A stretch of DNA of 64,000 nt, taken from the NCBI GenBank assembly GCA_037126765.1, contig JBBCBC010000032.1, positions 62,001 to 126,000 on the forward strand. The letters are read 5' to 3'. This DNA comes from Stenogyne calaminthoides (lineage: Eukaryota > Streptophyta > Magnoliopsida > Lamiales > Lamiaceae). The notes beneath the pieces were generated by a model, which saw only the letters and a program-made list of their open reading frames with translations, searched no databases and was not told where the DNA came from. The position numbers and the translations under genes were made by a program. This document shows positions 32,932 to 45,700 of the stretch, in pieces; position 1 is the stretch's first letter; each line of letters opens with the position of its first letter.

Positions 32932-34614
32932 TGTTGGAGAATTATTTGCTCGGATCTATTCGGGGTGAATTTAAATACAAATTTAATTCTAACAATTATT
33001 ACTAGCATGAATTAATCTTATATTAATTCAAATAATATGTTCAACAACAAATCATGCATACAAGTTCGTCACATAAATCCTACGCATGCGGAATAGCTAG
33101 GAGTTTACGTGAACCAACCTCTTGGAGTGACAACCGTTGAGAAGGTGGATCCCGTTCGCATGAACACACCAAAATGTCTTCCCAAGTATTCCCAAGTCCT
33201 TGCTCGTCAATCCGGTGGTAGGACACTCGCGAACAATTTAACAAAAGAAAAAATAAAAAATATGTTGCACCACCTTTGTGGATTTCTAATTTTCCAACAC
33301 ATGGAATTGCATTGGGGATGAAAAATTCATCCCCTATTTATAATACAAGGGGGGACGAAAATTTAGGGTTTAGGGGAGATTGGGAAATTTCCTTGCTTCT
33401 TCTCCAAGAAACAATCTTGAATATATCCAATATATTGTATTTCCCAATATATCTCCCAAATAAAATCTTTCCTCCTTATGTTATGGAATTTTCAAAAATT
33501 CCTTTATGAATAGCCAAGTGGGAGATTTCTTGAATTTAATGAGATAATCTTGTATTCCAAGAATACTTATCTTCATTCCATAACAAAATTCAAAGAAAAT
33601 ATTTCTCCCTCTTTTATCCATATTTTCGAAAAAATGGAAAAATAGGCAACAATAATTTATTTTATTTTAAACACCTTTTTCAGTTATTGGACATTATGTT
33701 TGGGCTACTTGGGGGGCCTTTAGGAAAATTAAGATTGGACCTTCCAATGGACTTTGAATTTTCAATATTGAGCCACAATATTATTCAAGCCCATAAATAT
33801 TAATTAATCTCACTACATAATTAATATTGCACTATCCATCTTAACCCATATTACTATTAATATGGCTCCCGGTTATTATTTTCCGTGTTTAAGATTATCC
33901 AGTCCATTAATTAATTTAAGGCACTGAAATAGCTTTATATTAATTAACATCTTTTTCCTTGGTTAAGGAACGACTCAACATTATTATCCATACCGAAAAT
34001 TAATTCCACTTGCAAGATTTGGTATGATAAATCTTATGAGCCTCCCAAGGGGACAAATCAAACAAGACGTACTTGCACACGTTTCACCGTATTAAATCTT
34101 ATCAATCATCGTGTAACCAATGTCATCGCCCAAGATACAAGGTATTGAATCTCAATGATCCTCTTCCCATCATAAGTCAAAGCAACGTCTATTGATTGCA
34201 GATTAAGAAATAATGAACCACTGAGGTCTAACTCTTCTATTTTCAATGCTGAAGAATTTATCCTCCTGTAGGTCCTGTTCAGTGCATCATGATGCACTGG
34301 TGCAATCTCTTGGTCAAGACAAGCCAATCTAAGCCTTACACCTCAACCTTTCGTGATGGTTTGTTCATTTCCATCTAGGTCGTGAATGTGTACTTTTAGT
34401 TACAAGGGACTGTTAATTTAATCTTCTGTGATCTGGTATCACTAAATTAACTACAATGTAACACGTACTTCTTATTGAACAGTTATGCAGTAAATATATG
34501 TAACATTCGATGATATTTAAAGCATCAGTGATAAATAATTTATTTCAGTAAATAAGATAGAAACTCAGTGTAATTATACAAAGTAAAAGCATACTTTCCA
34601 GTATAATCCCAACA
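32932..34614 (-). mobile_element. single copia LTR in the gypsy pol region
   Basis: 1683 bp, TGTTGGAG at left and CCCAACA at right, same family and orientation as the LTR at 29414-31252 but more diverged. No internal domain is present. The flanking pentamers GATAG (32927-32931) and GATGG (34615-34619) differ by one base. The gypsy sequences on the two sides overlap instead of abutting (see finding). Confidence 0.85.
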
Positions 34615-34615
34615 G

Positions 34616-35579
34616 ATGGATGTTGAGCAAACAACATGGATGACCCCGATTTTAAGATATTTGCAAAACGGGGTCCTCCTGGTTAATAAAGCCCAGGCTG
34701 TTCGCTTGCGTTTGCAAGCTGCTCGTTATACTATCATGAATGGACATCTTTTCAAGCGAGGTTTCTCTCTGCCCCTGCTGAAGTGTGTTACCCCGGAGGA
34801 AGGACACAAAGTACTAGTACAAATTCATAGTGGGGTATGTGGAAACCACACAGGCGGATATGCTCTGGCCTACAAGGTGATCAGACAAGGTTACTACTGG
34901 CCTACACTTAAGAAAGATTCTATAGCGTATGCTCGCGCGTGCCATGAATGCCACGTTTATGCTCCGCTCATTCATAGCCCACCCGAGGAACTTATTTCGG
35001 TTTCTAGTCCCTGGCCATTTGATGCTATGGGGGATTGATCTGATCGGCCCTTTCCCAACGGGAACATCGGGAGTAAGGTACGCTGTGGTCGCTATTGACT
35101 ATTATACTAAGTGGGCAGTAGCCGAAGCTATAATAAAAGCAACCGAACAACGTATGTGGAATTTTGTGTGGAAAAATATCATATGTCGATTTGGTTTACC
35201 TCAATCCGTCGTAACCGACAACGGGAGACAGTTTGATGGGAGCGAATTCAGGCAGAATTGTGCTCGCTGGGGGATCAAAAAACACTATTCCACACCTTAT
35301 TATCCCCAATCAAATGGTTAGGTAGAGGCCGTAAATAAAATCATCAAGCATACACTGAAAGTGAAACTTGGTGATTCTAAGGGGGGATGGGCAGAGGAGT
35401 TGTCGGACACGTTATGGGCATACCGAACAACATTTCGAACATCCACTGGAGAAACACCTTTTGCGCTGGCATTTGTTACTGAGGCGATCATACCGGCGGA
35501 AATTGAAGTTCCGAGCCCACGAACCATAAGCTTCGGAGAGCACATAAATGATCAGGCGCTGGCAATTGGAGCGGATTAG
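34616..35579 (+). pseudogene. gypsy integrase
   Basis: Integrase inserts the cDNA into the genome. Pieces: linker with YLQNGVL and LQAARYTIMNGHLFKRGFSLPLL; H2C2 zinc domain (HSGVCGNHTGGYAL...ACHECHVY) at about 34820-34960; catalytic core with GIDLIGPFPTG, VVAIDYYTKWAVAEA, VTDNGRQFDGSEF and YYPQSNG; then VEAVNKIIKHTLK, WAEELSDTLWAYRTT and TPFALAF. There is a frameshift at about 35035, a TAG replaces the expected Gln codon right after PQSNG at 35321, and another TAG lies at 35577. Confidence 0.88.
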
Positions 35580-35861
35580 GTAGAGGAAAGAAGACTTCAG
35601 GCCCACTTCAGAAACGCTACATAAAAGCAAAGATCTGAAAGGTACTACAACACTAAAGTTCGAGCACGAAAGTTCAAAACTGGCTAACTCATTCTCCGAT
35701 GTGCGACCGGGGTGTCGGGGGGTGTGTTCGAACGAGCATGGGAAGGCCCTTATCGAGTTTCAAAATGTTTGATGAACGGTGCATATGAGCTAGAGGAGTT
35801 GAACGGAACCCCGATTTCCTACTCTTGGAATGCGTCGAATTTGAAAAATTACTATCAATAG
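35580..35861 (+). pseudogene. gypsy integrase C-terminal tail
   Basis: After the TAG at 35577 the same region still reads VEERRLQAHFRNA, RYYNTKVRARKFKTG, WEGPYRVSKCLMNGAYELEELNG and NASNLKNYYQ before a stop, interrupted by frame changes. WEGPY and LxxYY are typical of the end of Tat-type integrases. Confidence 0.65.
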
Positions 35862-36984
35862 TCAGCAAGTATGACGCCGTACCCTTCTTAGACCAGACTT
35901 TTGGGCGGTGAGTATAACCACAAAAATTGGGCCGAACCCAATAGATCCGAAGCAACATTGAGATGGGCCGAGCATGTTACGGCGAATACAAAGTTTCAAT
36001 AGGCCCAACCCTTTATGACGAGCATAACCTCATTCGGGGCCGAGCATATATTCAACGAACAACGGATAACCAAAATGAAGCAGGCACGAGGCCAGAATAG
36101 ACGTTCATCAGGGAAGCTTGGATGGACACGCGTTGGCTCCGGGAATAGGGTAAGACATGTGTCTACATTTGCTAAGCTTTGTTAGACACGCATCATCACA
36201 TCTACACCTTACTATGCCAAAACATGCTGGGTGGAGTAGTATATATATACACCTTCGAATCATTGAGGAAAGATAATCAAATTATTCTAATGAAAAACTC
36301 GACCCGAGTGCACGATACCATCTTCAATCATCCGTAAAGCTAACTTGGTTTAGTATGCCCCTAGACGTAGTTGCCATCGTCATACCACCAGGTCATGCTC
36401 ACCCCCGTCATTTGGTGGGTGGCAGCCTCGGATTTATCTTCTCACATATCCGGGAGTTTATATGAAAGACGACCATAAGCTCCCTAAGAAGCATACAACA
36501 CCTGCCCCTGCTGGGGGGTTTTGTGTTCGGACACATGCTCGATATCGCGAGCATGTAGTTAGATGAGCATGTGCTGATATGCACCGTCCCAAGAGAAAGA
36601 ATACCGGGAGAAAGAGATAGCTCATCTCGGAAATTCAGACCATATGCTCGTCAAATATAACGACACGGAAAGCCCTGATCCACGCAAACACCGCTTGCAC
36701 AGAAAGTATCAAATGGTGTCACAGAACCTGTCCCATTTCTTCGAAAGCGGCGGGAAGAGTTGAAGGGCGAAACAAGGAGATTAAAGCAGAATAATCTCAG
36801 ATGAGACCGTAGAGGACGAGCGACCATTTTCGCTCGCCTCCCTCCGGTACTTTGTTTTCCTTTTCCCTTTGTAAATGCAACTTTGTAATTTATAAAGCTT
36901 TCTTTTAGAAATAGCAAACACTTGTAAATGAATGTAATAGTTACAACACCCTGCGTGGTGTCATTTTACATTTTTTCCTTTCCC
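35862..36984. other. gypsy non-coding spacer after integrase
   Basis: Relatively GC-rich with repeated GAGCAT and GCTCG words and no credible frame. It contains a TATATATATACACC stretch (about 36240) and an intron-like pyrimidine-rich portion. It lies between pol and the antisense ORF, as in other Tat elements. Confidence 0.5.
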
Positions 36985-37425
36985 TTAGTCATGCCTAAGA
37001 CGGTCACACCTAAATAAGCCGACCACAATCGAAGATGGTCCAACAGGAGCAAGTTTTGTGTTCTCTGACTTGTAAGAATTGTGTTTCCCCTGCTCACCAC
37101 ACATGAACTGAGCAGGGAACACGGGGTAGCACCTAAATAAGATGACATTTTTTCTAAAAAATCTAATGTATTCTCCCTGCTTCGCAGCAAAATAAGATGA
37201 ACATAGAATACAGGGTCGCACCAAAATAAGTCGACTAGCGTCTATGGTACTTTCTTCGCTCGCAGCACAATAAGACGAGCATAAAGTACATGGTCGCACC
37301 TAAATAAGAGGACCTCATCTATGCAACTTTCTTTGTTCGCAACACAATAAGACGAACATAAAGTATGGATCACAACACAATAAGACGATCATGATCAAGG
37401 GGTGATTGCAACAAAATAAGACAAT
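36985..37425. repeat. degenerate tandem repeats in the gypsy 3' spacer
   Basis: About seven imperfect copies of a unit containing AATAAGACGAGCATAAAGTA or CACCTAAATAAGAGGAC, spaced about 50-90 bp apart. Tandem repeats in 3' untranslated regions are known for Ogre/Tat elements. Confidence 0.6.
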
Positions 37426-37633
37426 CAATCAAAGTCATAATCAAGTTGAAACACAAAACACGAGCAAATTTTGGAAACCCATCAACTTCAGCAAAAACGC
37501 GGCACCATTGGCCAAAAGTACACAACAAAAAGCCTGAAGAGGCTAAGTTCAAAAGGCCACTTGGGCCGACCACGACAACACAAAACAAACCGGCCAGACC
37601 GAACAAAAAGTAAATAGTTCAAACTTAAGACTA

Positions 37634-38318
37634 CTAACACGGGGTCGCAGGAAGCGGCGAGCGGGATATCTCTCTTTGCTCGCCCTCCACCTGCTCGCCC
37701 CCGCCATTTTTCTCTTCACCCGAGTCACCACTATCACCCTTGATTTTTTGCTTGCTTCTTGCCTGCTCGTCTCCATCCTGCTCATTTTCTTCATCATCAG
37801 TCATCGGCTCGACAATTTTGAATCCTTCTGGCAGATGCGAAAAGTCACATCCAATTTCGACGAGATCGAATAGAGGCAGTGCTCTACCAGGGGCTGGGGG
37901 TTATCAGTCATGTACTGCATCAAATTATTTTTGAATGGCCCCAGCCGCTCAAGTGGGAGCTCCCGCCAAGCAGTGCGAAGCGCGTCGCCAAAAGCGTAGA
38001 TATAGGCATAATTTGTCATCGCCGTCAGGTGCTCTTCAGTGTGCATCTTCAAAATTATTTCTTGAAGCCGGACATTCTCCATGCCAATATGAGTATTGGT
38101 TTCTTCAGCCTGAGCGAGCTGCTTGGCCAGCATGTCTTTATCTGTTGTCAGACTCACCACTTTGGCCCCCAATTTTTTAGTTTGATCAGCTGAGGCTAGC
38201 AGATCATCCCGAGCTTTCTTCATCTCCGCTTGAGCACCCGCCAGTTGCTGAGTACTCTCCTCAAGGTTAATTTGTAGGCTGGTATGGTCGCAGGACAAAG
38301 CGTGCTGAGCATTATGAG
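37634..38318 (-). pseudogene. gypsy antisense ORF, C-terminal coiled-coil part
   Basis: Minus-strand frame rich in heptad-like A/L/K/E/Q (LEESTQQLAGAQAEMKKARDDL, LAKQLAQAEETN), so a long coiled coil, then RTAWRELPLERLGPFKNNLM. One frameshift near 37876 leads into a frame with SHLPEGFKIVEPMTDDEENE, an acidic Gly/Glu/Lys-rich tail and a stop at 37634-37636. The upstream part of the same ORF is at 49251-51410; the six-LTR array lies between. The protein is of the PF04195-type antisense ORF class found in Tat elements; its role is not established. Confidence 0.65.
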
Positions 38319-40010
38319 TGTTGGGATATTTTAGTTTTGATGAATTATGCTAAAACATTATCAACTTATGTTATTGAAGTTAATTTACAGATAACAAGTT
38401 GAGGGGGAATGAAAGAACAAGTTGAGGGGGAACTAACAAAATCAGAAGAAGATGATTGAAGATCAGACGAGGCTGCAGACGAGACTGATCGAGATCAGAT
38501 GAGTTCCAAGTTAAACTGATGAGTTGTGCAAACTCAAAAGAGAAGAAAAGCTAAGCCAACTGATCAGAAAGAAACTGACCAGAAGATCAGAAGAGAAGGT
38601 TGCAAATCAGAAGACGAGCAGATGAGACTGATCAAGATCAGACGTGATCGAGATCAGATATGAAGATGAGCAGATGAGACTAATCGAGATCAGACGTGAT
38701 CGAGATCAGATATGATAACCTGATATGCTAACCTGATATGATGACCTGATGCTATCCTGATATGTTAATCTGAAGATGTGTTGATTTGATCAGTCGAGCT
38801 GATCAAATCAGGCAAAGAAGAAATCAGATAGCCTGAGTAAAAGTAATCTGAGACTCAGTAAGTAAAGTGATCTGAGGCTCAGTAAGTAAAATGATCTGAG
38901 GGTCAGTAAGTAAAAGTGACTAGAGGGTCGATGTCCAAGTCGAAGAATCGAACTCGGTCCACCGAAAGTGTCAAGATGCTCGATCGCACAAAGTCCATCA
39001 AGAGAAGTCTGTTGAATTGAAAAACCTGAGACTCAGAGAAACCTGAAGACTAAGAAGATCAAGACTCAAGATGATGTCATCAAGACACTGGGGCTCGGAT
39101 AAACCGTAAGGCTGGGATAAAACTCAAGACTCGGGATGGAAATCAAGATCCCGAGATTGTAAGAAACCGAGGAATATAGCCAAGTAGAATTCAAACCGAC
39201 GTGGACCAATGAGAGGAAGACAACCAAACCAAGAAGAAGCAGAACTTTCAAGAATAGTATGGATTTGAATGTGATTCTCTCCAATGGTAACATTCAAATC
39301 CACACTATAAATACAAGATCTTCCATCAAATTAAGTGTGGAGAATATGTAAAAGATGCTACAGAGCCAAGAGTTTTATATTCAAGCATTTCCACCATAGA
39401 ACACAAGTCCGTAGATATACAAATATGTTCAAGAGTGTTCTAAAACCCAATCTAAGCAAACCCGATATATATCCTAAGCTTAGAGATATTTTCCCAACCT
39501 TAGCATTGAGGCTAAACCAAATGTAAGGGAAAATCTCAACCTAGTTGGAGACATCAACCAAACCCAAACCCTATTGTTAGGTAATTGGTGTGAAGTTGAA
39601 AAGAGTGAGTAAGTCAAGTGAGTCACCTGTAAAAACTCTAGAAAAGTGAGTAAGCTACTGTGAGTTAGCCTGAAAGCTTGTAGGCGATCCCGTGAAGGGT
39701 GATAAGTCCCGTTGAAGTGAGAGCTCGTTAAATATCTGGAGGCGAGCCCGAGAGGGTGATAAGTCCAGTTTGAAGGAATTTCCCTAGGAACATGGAGAGT
39801 GGATGTAGGAGCTTGAGTCTCCGAACCACTATACTTTATTGTGTTGTTTTATTGCTTTACGTTCTTATCTTGTCATATGCATTCGATTATAAGCAAAATA
39901 CAACACATGAGCTTAAAACGCAAAAATCTGGAATCACCATTCTTCACCCCTGTTTTTATATGCATTTCATGATTTTTCCGCATTTCATGGGTTTTTCACC
40001 TGGCCTATCA
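38319..40010 (+). repeat. array LTR 1
   Basis: 1692 bp. TATA box CTATAAATACAAG at about 39305. The stretch 38930-39190 shows many CAG/CTG-site changes relative to LTR 2. Confidence 0.9.
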
Positions 40011-40146
40011 ATTGGTATCAGAGCAGGAGTTCAAAAGATCACTTTTAATGTGATCACCTGAACTGATCTTTTTAAAAAGAAAAACCCATTTCTTTAAAAA
40101 TGCATACATTTTAATGTTTTGGCGTCATTATCAAAAAGGGGGAAAT
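40011..40146 (+). repeat. array internal domain 1
   Basis: 136 bp with primer-binding site TGGTATCAGAGC at 40013-40024 and the purine tract at its end. Shares TGCATACATTTTAATG with internal domain 5, whereas domains 2-4 read TGCATATATTTTAATG. Confidence 0.9.
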
Positions 40147-41872
40147 TATTGGGATATTTTAGTTTTGATGAATTATGCCAAAACATTATCAACTTATGTT
40201 ATTGAAGCTAATTTACAGATAACAAGTTGGGGGGGAACAAAAGAACAAGTTGAGGGGGAACTCACGAAATCAGAAGAAGATGATCGAAGATCAGACGAGG
40301 CTGCAGACGAGAATGATCGAGATCAGATGCGTTAGATGAGTTCCAAGTTAAACTGGTGAGCTGTGCAAACTCATAAGAGAAGAAAAGCTAAGGCAGTTGA
40401 TCAGAAAGAAACTGACCAGAAGATCAGAAGAGATGGTTGTAAATCAGAAGAGAAGGTTGCAAATCACAAGATGAGCAAATGAGATTGATCAAGATCAGAA
40501 GTGATCGAGATCAGATATGAAGATGAGCAGATGAGACTGATCGAGATCAGATGTGATCGAGATCAGATATGATAACCTGATATGCTAACCTGATATGATG
40601 ACCTGATGCTATCCTGATATGTTAATCTGAAGATGTGTTGATTTGATCAGTCGAGCTGATCAAATCAGGCAAAGAAGAAATCAGATAGCCTGAGTAAAAG
40701 TAATCTGAGACTCAGTAAGTAAAGTGATCTGAGGCTCAGTAAGTAAAATGATCTGAGGGTCAGTAAGTAAAAGTGACTAGAGGGTCAGGATGTCTGAAGT
40801 CAGAAGAACTGAACTCAGTCAGCCTGAGTGTCAGTATGCCTGATCAGACAAAGTCCACTGAAGAGAAGTCTGTTGAATTGAAAAACCTGAGACTCAGAGA
40901 AACCTGAAGACTAAGAAGACTGAAGACTCAGTATGTCACTGAAGACACTGGGGCTCAGATAAACCAGAAGGCTCAGATAAACCTGAAGACTCAGATGGAA
41001 CTGAAGATCCTGAGATTCAGAAGAAACTGAGGAATATAGCCGTTAGAATTCAGCTGACGTGGACCAATGAGAGGAAGACAACCAGCCTGAAGAAGCTGCA
41101 GAACTTTCAAGAATAGTATGGATTTGAATGTGATTCTCTCCAATGGTAACATTCAAATCCACACTATAAATACAAGATCTTCCATCAAATTAAGTGTGGA
41201 GAATATGTAAAAGATGCTACAGAGCCAAGAGCCTTATATTCAAGCATTTCCACCATAGAACACAAGTCTGTAGATATACAAATATGTTCAAGAGTGTTCT
41301 AAAACCCAATCTAAGCAACCCACGATATATCCTAAGCTTAGAGAGATTTTCTCAACCTTAGCATTGAAGCTAAACCAAACGTAAGGGAAAATCTAAACCT
41401 AGTTGGAGACATCAACCAAACCCAAACCCTATTGTTAGGTAATTGGTTTGAAGTTGTAAAGAGTGAGTAAGTTGTAGTGAATCAGCCAGAAAACTCTAGA
41501 AAAGTGAGTAAGCTACAGTGAGTTAGCTTGAAAGCTTGTAGGCGATCCCGTGAAGGGTGATAAGTCCCGTTGGAGTGAGAGCTCGTTAAATATCTGGAGG
41601 CGAGCCCGAGAGGGTGATAAGTTCAGTTTGAAGGAATTTACCTAGGAACAGGGAGAGTGGATGTAGGAGCTTGAGTCTCCGAACCACTATACTTTGTTGT
41701 GTTCTTTATTGCTTTACGTTCTTATCTTGTCATATGCATTCGATTATAAGCAAAACACAACACATGAGCTTAAAACGAACAAAAAACTTGAATCACCATT
41801 CCTTCACCCCTGTTTTTATATGCATTTCATGATTTTTCCGCATTTCATGGGTTTTTTTCACCGGGCCTATCA
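40147..41872 (+). repeat. array LTR 2
   Basis: 1726 bp, starting TATTGGG (terminal G to A). Its first ~370 bp are almost identical to those of LTR 6. The least altered copy at CAG/CTG sites; dense in CTGA/TCAG words. TATA box intact at about 41165. Confidence 0.9.
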
Positions 41873-42007
41873 ATTGGTATCAGAGCAGGAGTTCAAAAGA
41901 TCACTTTTAATGTGATCACCTGAACTGATCTTTTTAAAAGAAAAACCCATTTCTTTAAAAATGCATATATTTTAATGTTTTAAGGCCATTATCAAAAAAA
42001 AGGAAAT
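41873..42007 (+). repeat. array internal domain 2
   Basis: 135 bp, primer-binding site at 41875-41886. The purine tract is altered to AAAAAAAGGAAAT. Confidence 0.9.
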
Positions 42008-43721
42008 TGTTGGGATATTTTAGTTTTGATGAATTATGTCAAAACATTATCAACTTGTGTTATTGAAGCTAATTTACAGATAACAAGTTGAGGGGGAACG
42101 AAAGAACAAGTTGAGGGGGAACTCACGAAATCAGAAGAAGATGATCGAAGATCAGACGAGGCTGCAGACGAGACTGATCGAGATCAGATGAGTTAGATGA
42201 GTTCCAAGTTAAACTGATGAAATTGGGTAAACTCGTAAGAGAAGAAAAGCTAAGCCACCGATCGTAAAGAAACCGACCGTAAGATCGAAGAGAAGGTTGC
42301 AAATCAAGATTTAGCAGATGAGACTGATCAAGATCAGACGTGATCGAGATCAGATATGAAGATGAGCAGATGAGACTGATCGAGAGCAGATGAGACTGAT
42401 CCAGATCAGACGTGATTGAGATCAGATATGATAACCTGATATGCTAACCCCGATGATGACCGATGCTATCCTCGATATGTTAATCGAAGATGTGTTGATC
42501 CGATCACCGAAGCCGATCAAATCAGCAAAGAAGAAATCGATAAGTTCGAGTAAAAGTGATCCGAGACTCAAGAAGTAAAGTGATCCGAGGCTCAAGAAGT
42601 AAAATGATCCGAGGGTCGAAGTAAAAGTGACTAGAGGGTCGATGTCAAGTCGAAGAATGTAACTCGGGCAAACTCGAAAGTGTCAAGATGCCCGATCGTA
42701 TAAAGTCTCATCAAGAGAAGTCTGTTGAATTGAAAAACCTGAGACTCAGAGAAACCTGAAGACTAAGAAGACTGAAGACTCAGTATGTCACTGAAGACAC
42801 TGGGGCTCAGATAAACCAGAAGGCTCAGATAAACCTGAAGACTCAGATGGAACTGAAGATCCTGAGATTCAGAAGAAACTGAGGAATATAGCCGTTAGAA
42901 TTCAGCTGACGTGGACCAATGAGAGGAAGACAACCAGCCTGAAGAAGCTGCAGCACTTTCAAGAATAGTATGAATTTGAATGTGATTCTCTCCAACGGTA
43001 ACATTCAAATCCACATTATGACTACAAGATCTTCCATCAAATTAAGTGTGGAGAATATGCAAAAGATGCTCTAGAGCCAAGAGCCTTATATTCAAGCATT
43101 TCCACCATAGAACACAAGTCTGTAGATATACAAATATGTTCAAGAGTGTTCTAAAACCCAATCTAAGCAACCCACGATATATCCTAAGCTTAGAGATATT
43201 TTCCCAACCTTAGCATTGAGGCTAAACCAAATGTAAGGGAAAATCTAAACCTAGTTGGAGACATCAACCAAACCCAAACCCTATTGTTAGGTAATTGGTT
43301 TTAAGTTGTAAAGAGTGAGTAAGTTCTAGTGAGTCAGCCAGAAAACTCTAGAAAAGTGAGTAAGCTACAGTGAGTTAGCTTGAAAGCTTGTAGGCGATCC
43401 CGTGAAGGGTGATAAGTCCCGTTGGAGTGAGAGCTCGTTAAATATCTGGAGGCGAGCCCGAGAGGGTGATAAGTCCAGTTTGAAGGAATTTACCTAGGAA
43501 CAGGGAGAGTGGATGTAGGAGCTTGAGTCTCCGAACCACTATACTTTGTTGTGTTCTTTATTTCTTTACGTTCTTATCTTGTCATATGCATTCGATTATA
43601 AGCAAAACACAACACATGAGCTTAAAACGAACAAAAAACTGGAATCACCATTCCTTCACCCCTGTTTTTATATGCATTTCATGATTTTTCCGCATTTCAT
43701 GGGTTTTTCACCAGCCTAACA
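42008..43721 (+). repeat. array LTR 3
   Basis: 1714 bp, ending CCTAACA. Shares a lost TATA box (CATTATGACTACAAG) and GATGCTCTAGAGCC with LTR 4. CAG/CTG-site changes are dense at 42230-42700. Confidence 0.9.
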
Positions 43722-43856
43722 ATTGGTATCAGAGCAGGAGTTCAAAAGATCACTTTTAATGTGATCACCTGAACTGAACTTTTTAAAAGAAAAACCCATT
43801 TCTTTAAAAATGCATATATTTTAATGTTTTGGCGTCATTATCAAAAAGGGGGAAAT
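43722..43856 (+). repeat. array internal domain 3
   Basis: 135 bp, standard primer-binding site and purine tract. Confidence 0.9.
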
Positions 43857-45565
43857 TGTTGGGATATTTTAGTTTTGATGAATTATGCTGAAAACATTAT
43901 CAACTTGTGTTATTGAAGCTAATTTACGATAACAAGTTGAGGGGGGGAAAAGAACAAGTTGAGGGGGGAACTCACGAAATCGAAGAAGATGATCAAGATC
44001 GACGAGGTAGCAGATTTAGACCGATCGAGATCAGATGAGTTAGATGAGTTCCAAGTTAAACTGATGAGCTGTGCAAACTCAGAAGAGAAGAAAAGCTAAG
44101 CCACCGATCGTAAAGAAACCGACTGTAATATCGTTAGAGAAGGTTGCAAATCAAGACGAAAGAGATGAGATCGATCAAGATCGACGCGGATCGAGATCGA
44201 TATGAAGATGAGCAGATGAGACTGATCGAGAGCAGATGAGACTGATCCAGATCAGACGTGATTGAGATCAGATATGATAACCTGATATGCTAACCTGATA
44301 TGATGACCTGATGCTATCCTGATATGTTAATCTGAAGATGTGTTGATCTGATCAGTCGAGCTGATCAAATCAGGCAAAGAAGAAATCAGATAGCCTGAGT
44401 AAAAGTGATCTGAGACTCAGTAAGTAAAGTGATCTGAGGCTCAGTAAGTAAAATGATCTGAGGGTCAGTAAGTAAAAGTGACTGGAGGTCGATGTCTCAA
44501 GTCAAGAACCGGGAACTCGGCCACCGAGTGTCAAGATGCCCGATCGCATACAAAGTCCATCAAGAGAAGTCCGCCAATCGAAAAACCTAAGACTCGGAGA
44601 AACCTGAAGACTCAGTATGTCACTGAAGAAACTGGGGCTCAGATAAACCTGAAGGCTCAGAAGGCTCAGATAAACCTGAAGACTCGGATGGAACTGAAGA
44701 TCCTGAGATTCAGAAGAAACTGAGGAATATAGCCGTTAGAATTCAGCTGACGTGGACCAATGAGAGGAAGACAACCAGCCTGAAGAAGCTGCAGCACTTT
44801 CAAGAATAGTATGAATTTGAATGTGATTCTCTCCAACGGTAACATTCAAATCCACATTATGACTACAAGATCTTCCATCAAATTAAGTGTGGAGAATATG
44901 CAAAAGATGCTCTAGAGCCAAGAGCATTATATTCAAGCATTTCCACCATAGAACACAAGTCTGTAGATATACAAATATGTTCAAGAGTGTTCTAAAACCC
45001 AATCTAAGCAACCCACGATATATCCTAAGCTTAGAGAGATTTTCCCAACCTTAGCATTGAGGCTAAACCAAATGTAAGGGAAAATCTAAACCAAGTTGGA
45101 GACATCAACCAAACCCAAACCCTATTGTTAAGTAATTGGTTTGAAGTTGTATAGAGTGAGTAAGTTGTAGTGAGTCAGCCAGAAAACTCTAGAAAAGTGA
45201 GTAAGCTACAATGAGTTAGCCTGAAAGCTTGTAGTCGATCCCTTGAAGGGTGATAAGTCCCGTTGGAGTGAGAGCTCGTTAAATATCTGGAGGCGAGCCC
45301 GAGAGGGTGATAAGTCCAGTTTGAAGGAATTTACCTAGGAACAGGGAGAGTGAATGTAGGAGCTTGAGTCTCCGAACCACTATACTTTGTTGTGTTCTTT
45401 ATTGCTTTACGTTCTTATCTTGTCATATGCATTCGATTATAAGCAAAACACAACACATGAGCTTAAAACGAACAAAAAACTGGAATCACCATTCCTTCAC
45501 CCCTGTTTTTATATGCATTTCATGATTTTTCCACATTTCATGGGTTTTATTCACCGGGCCTATCA
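43857..45565 (+). repeat. array LTR 4
   Basis: 1709 bp. Sister of LTR 3 by shared changes in the promoter region. Altered CAG/CTG patches at 43980-44200 and 44485-44600. Confidence 0.9.
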
Positions 45566-45700
45566 ATTGGTATCAGAGCAGGAGTTCAAAAGATCACTTT
45601 TAATGTGATCAACTGAACTGATCTTTTTAAAAGAAAAACCCATTTCTTTAAAAATGCATATATTTTAATGTTTTGGCGTCATTATCAAAAAGGGGGAAAT
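45566..45700 (+). repeat. array internal domain 4
   Basis: 135 bp, standard primer-binding site and purine tract. Confidence 0.9.
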
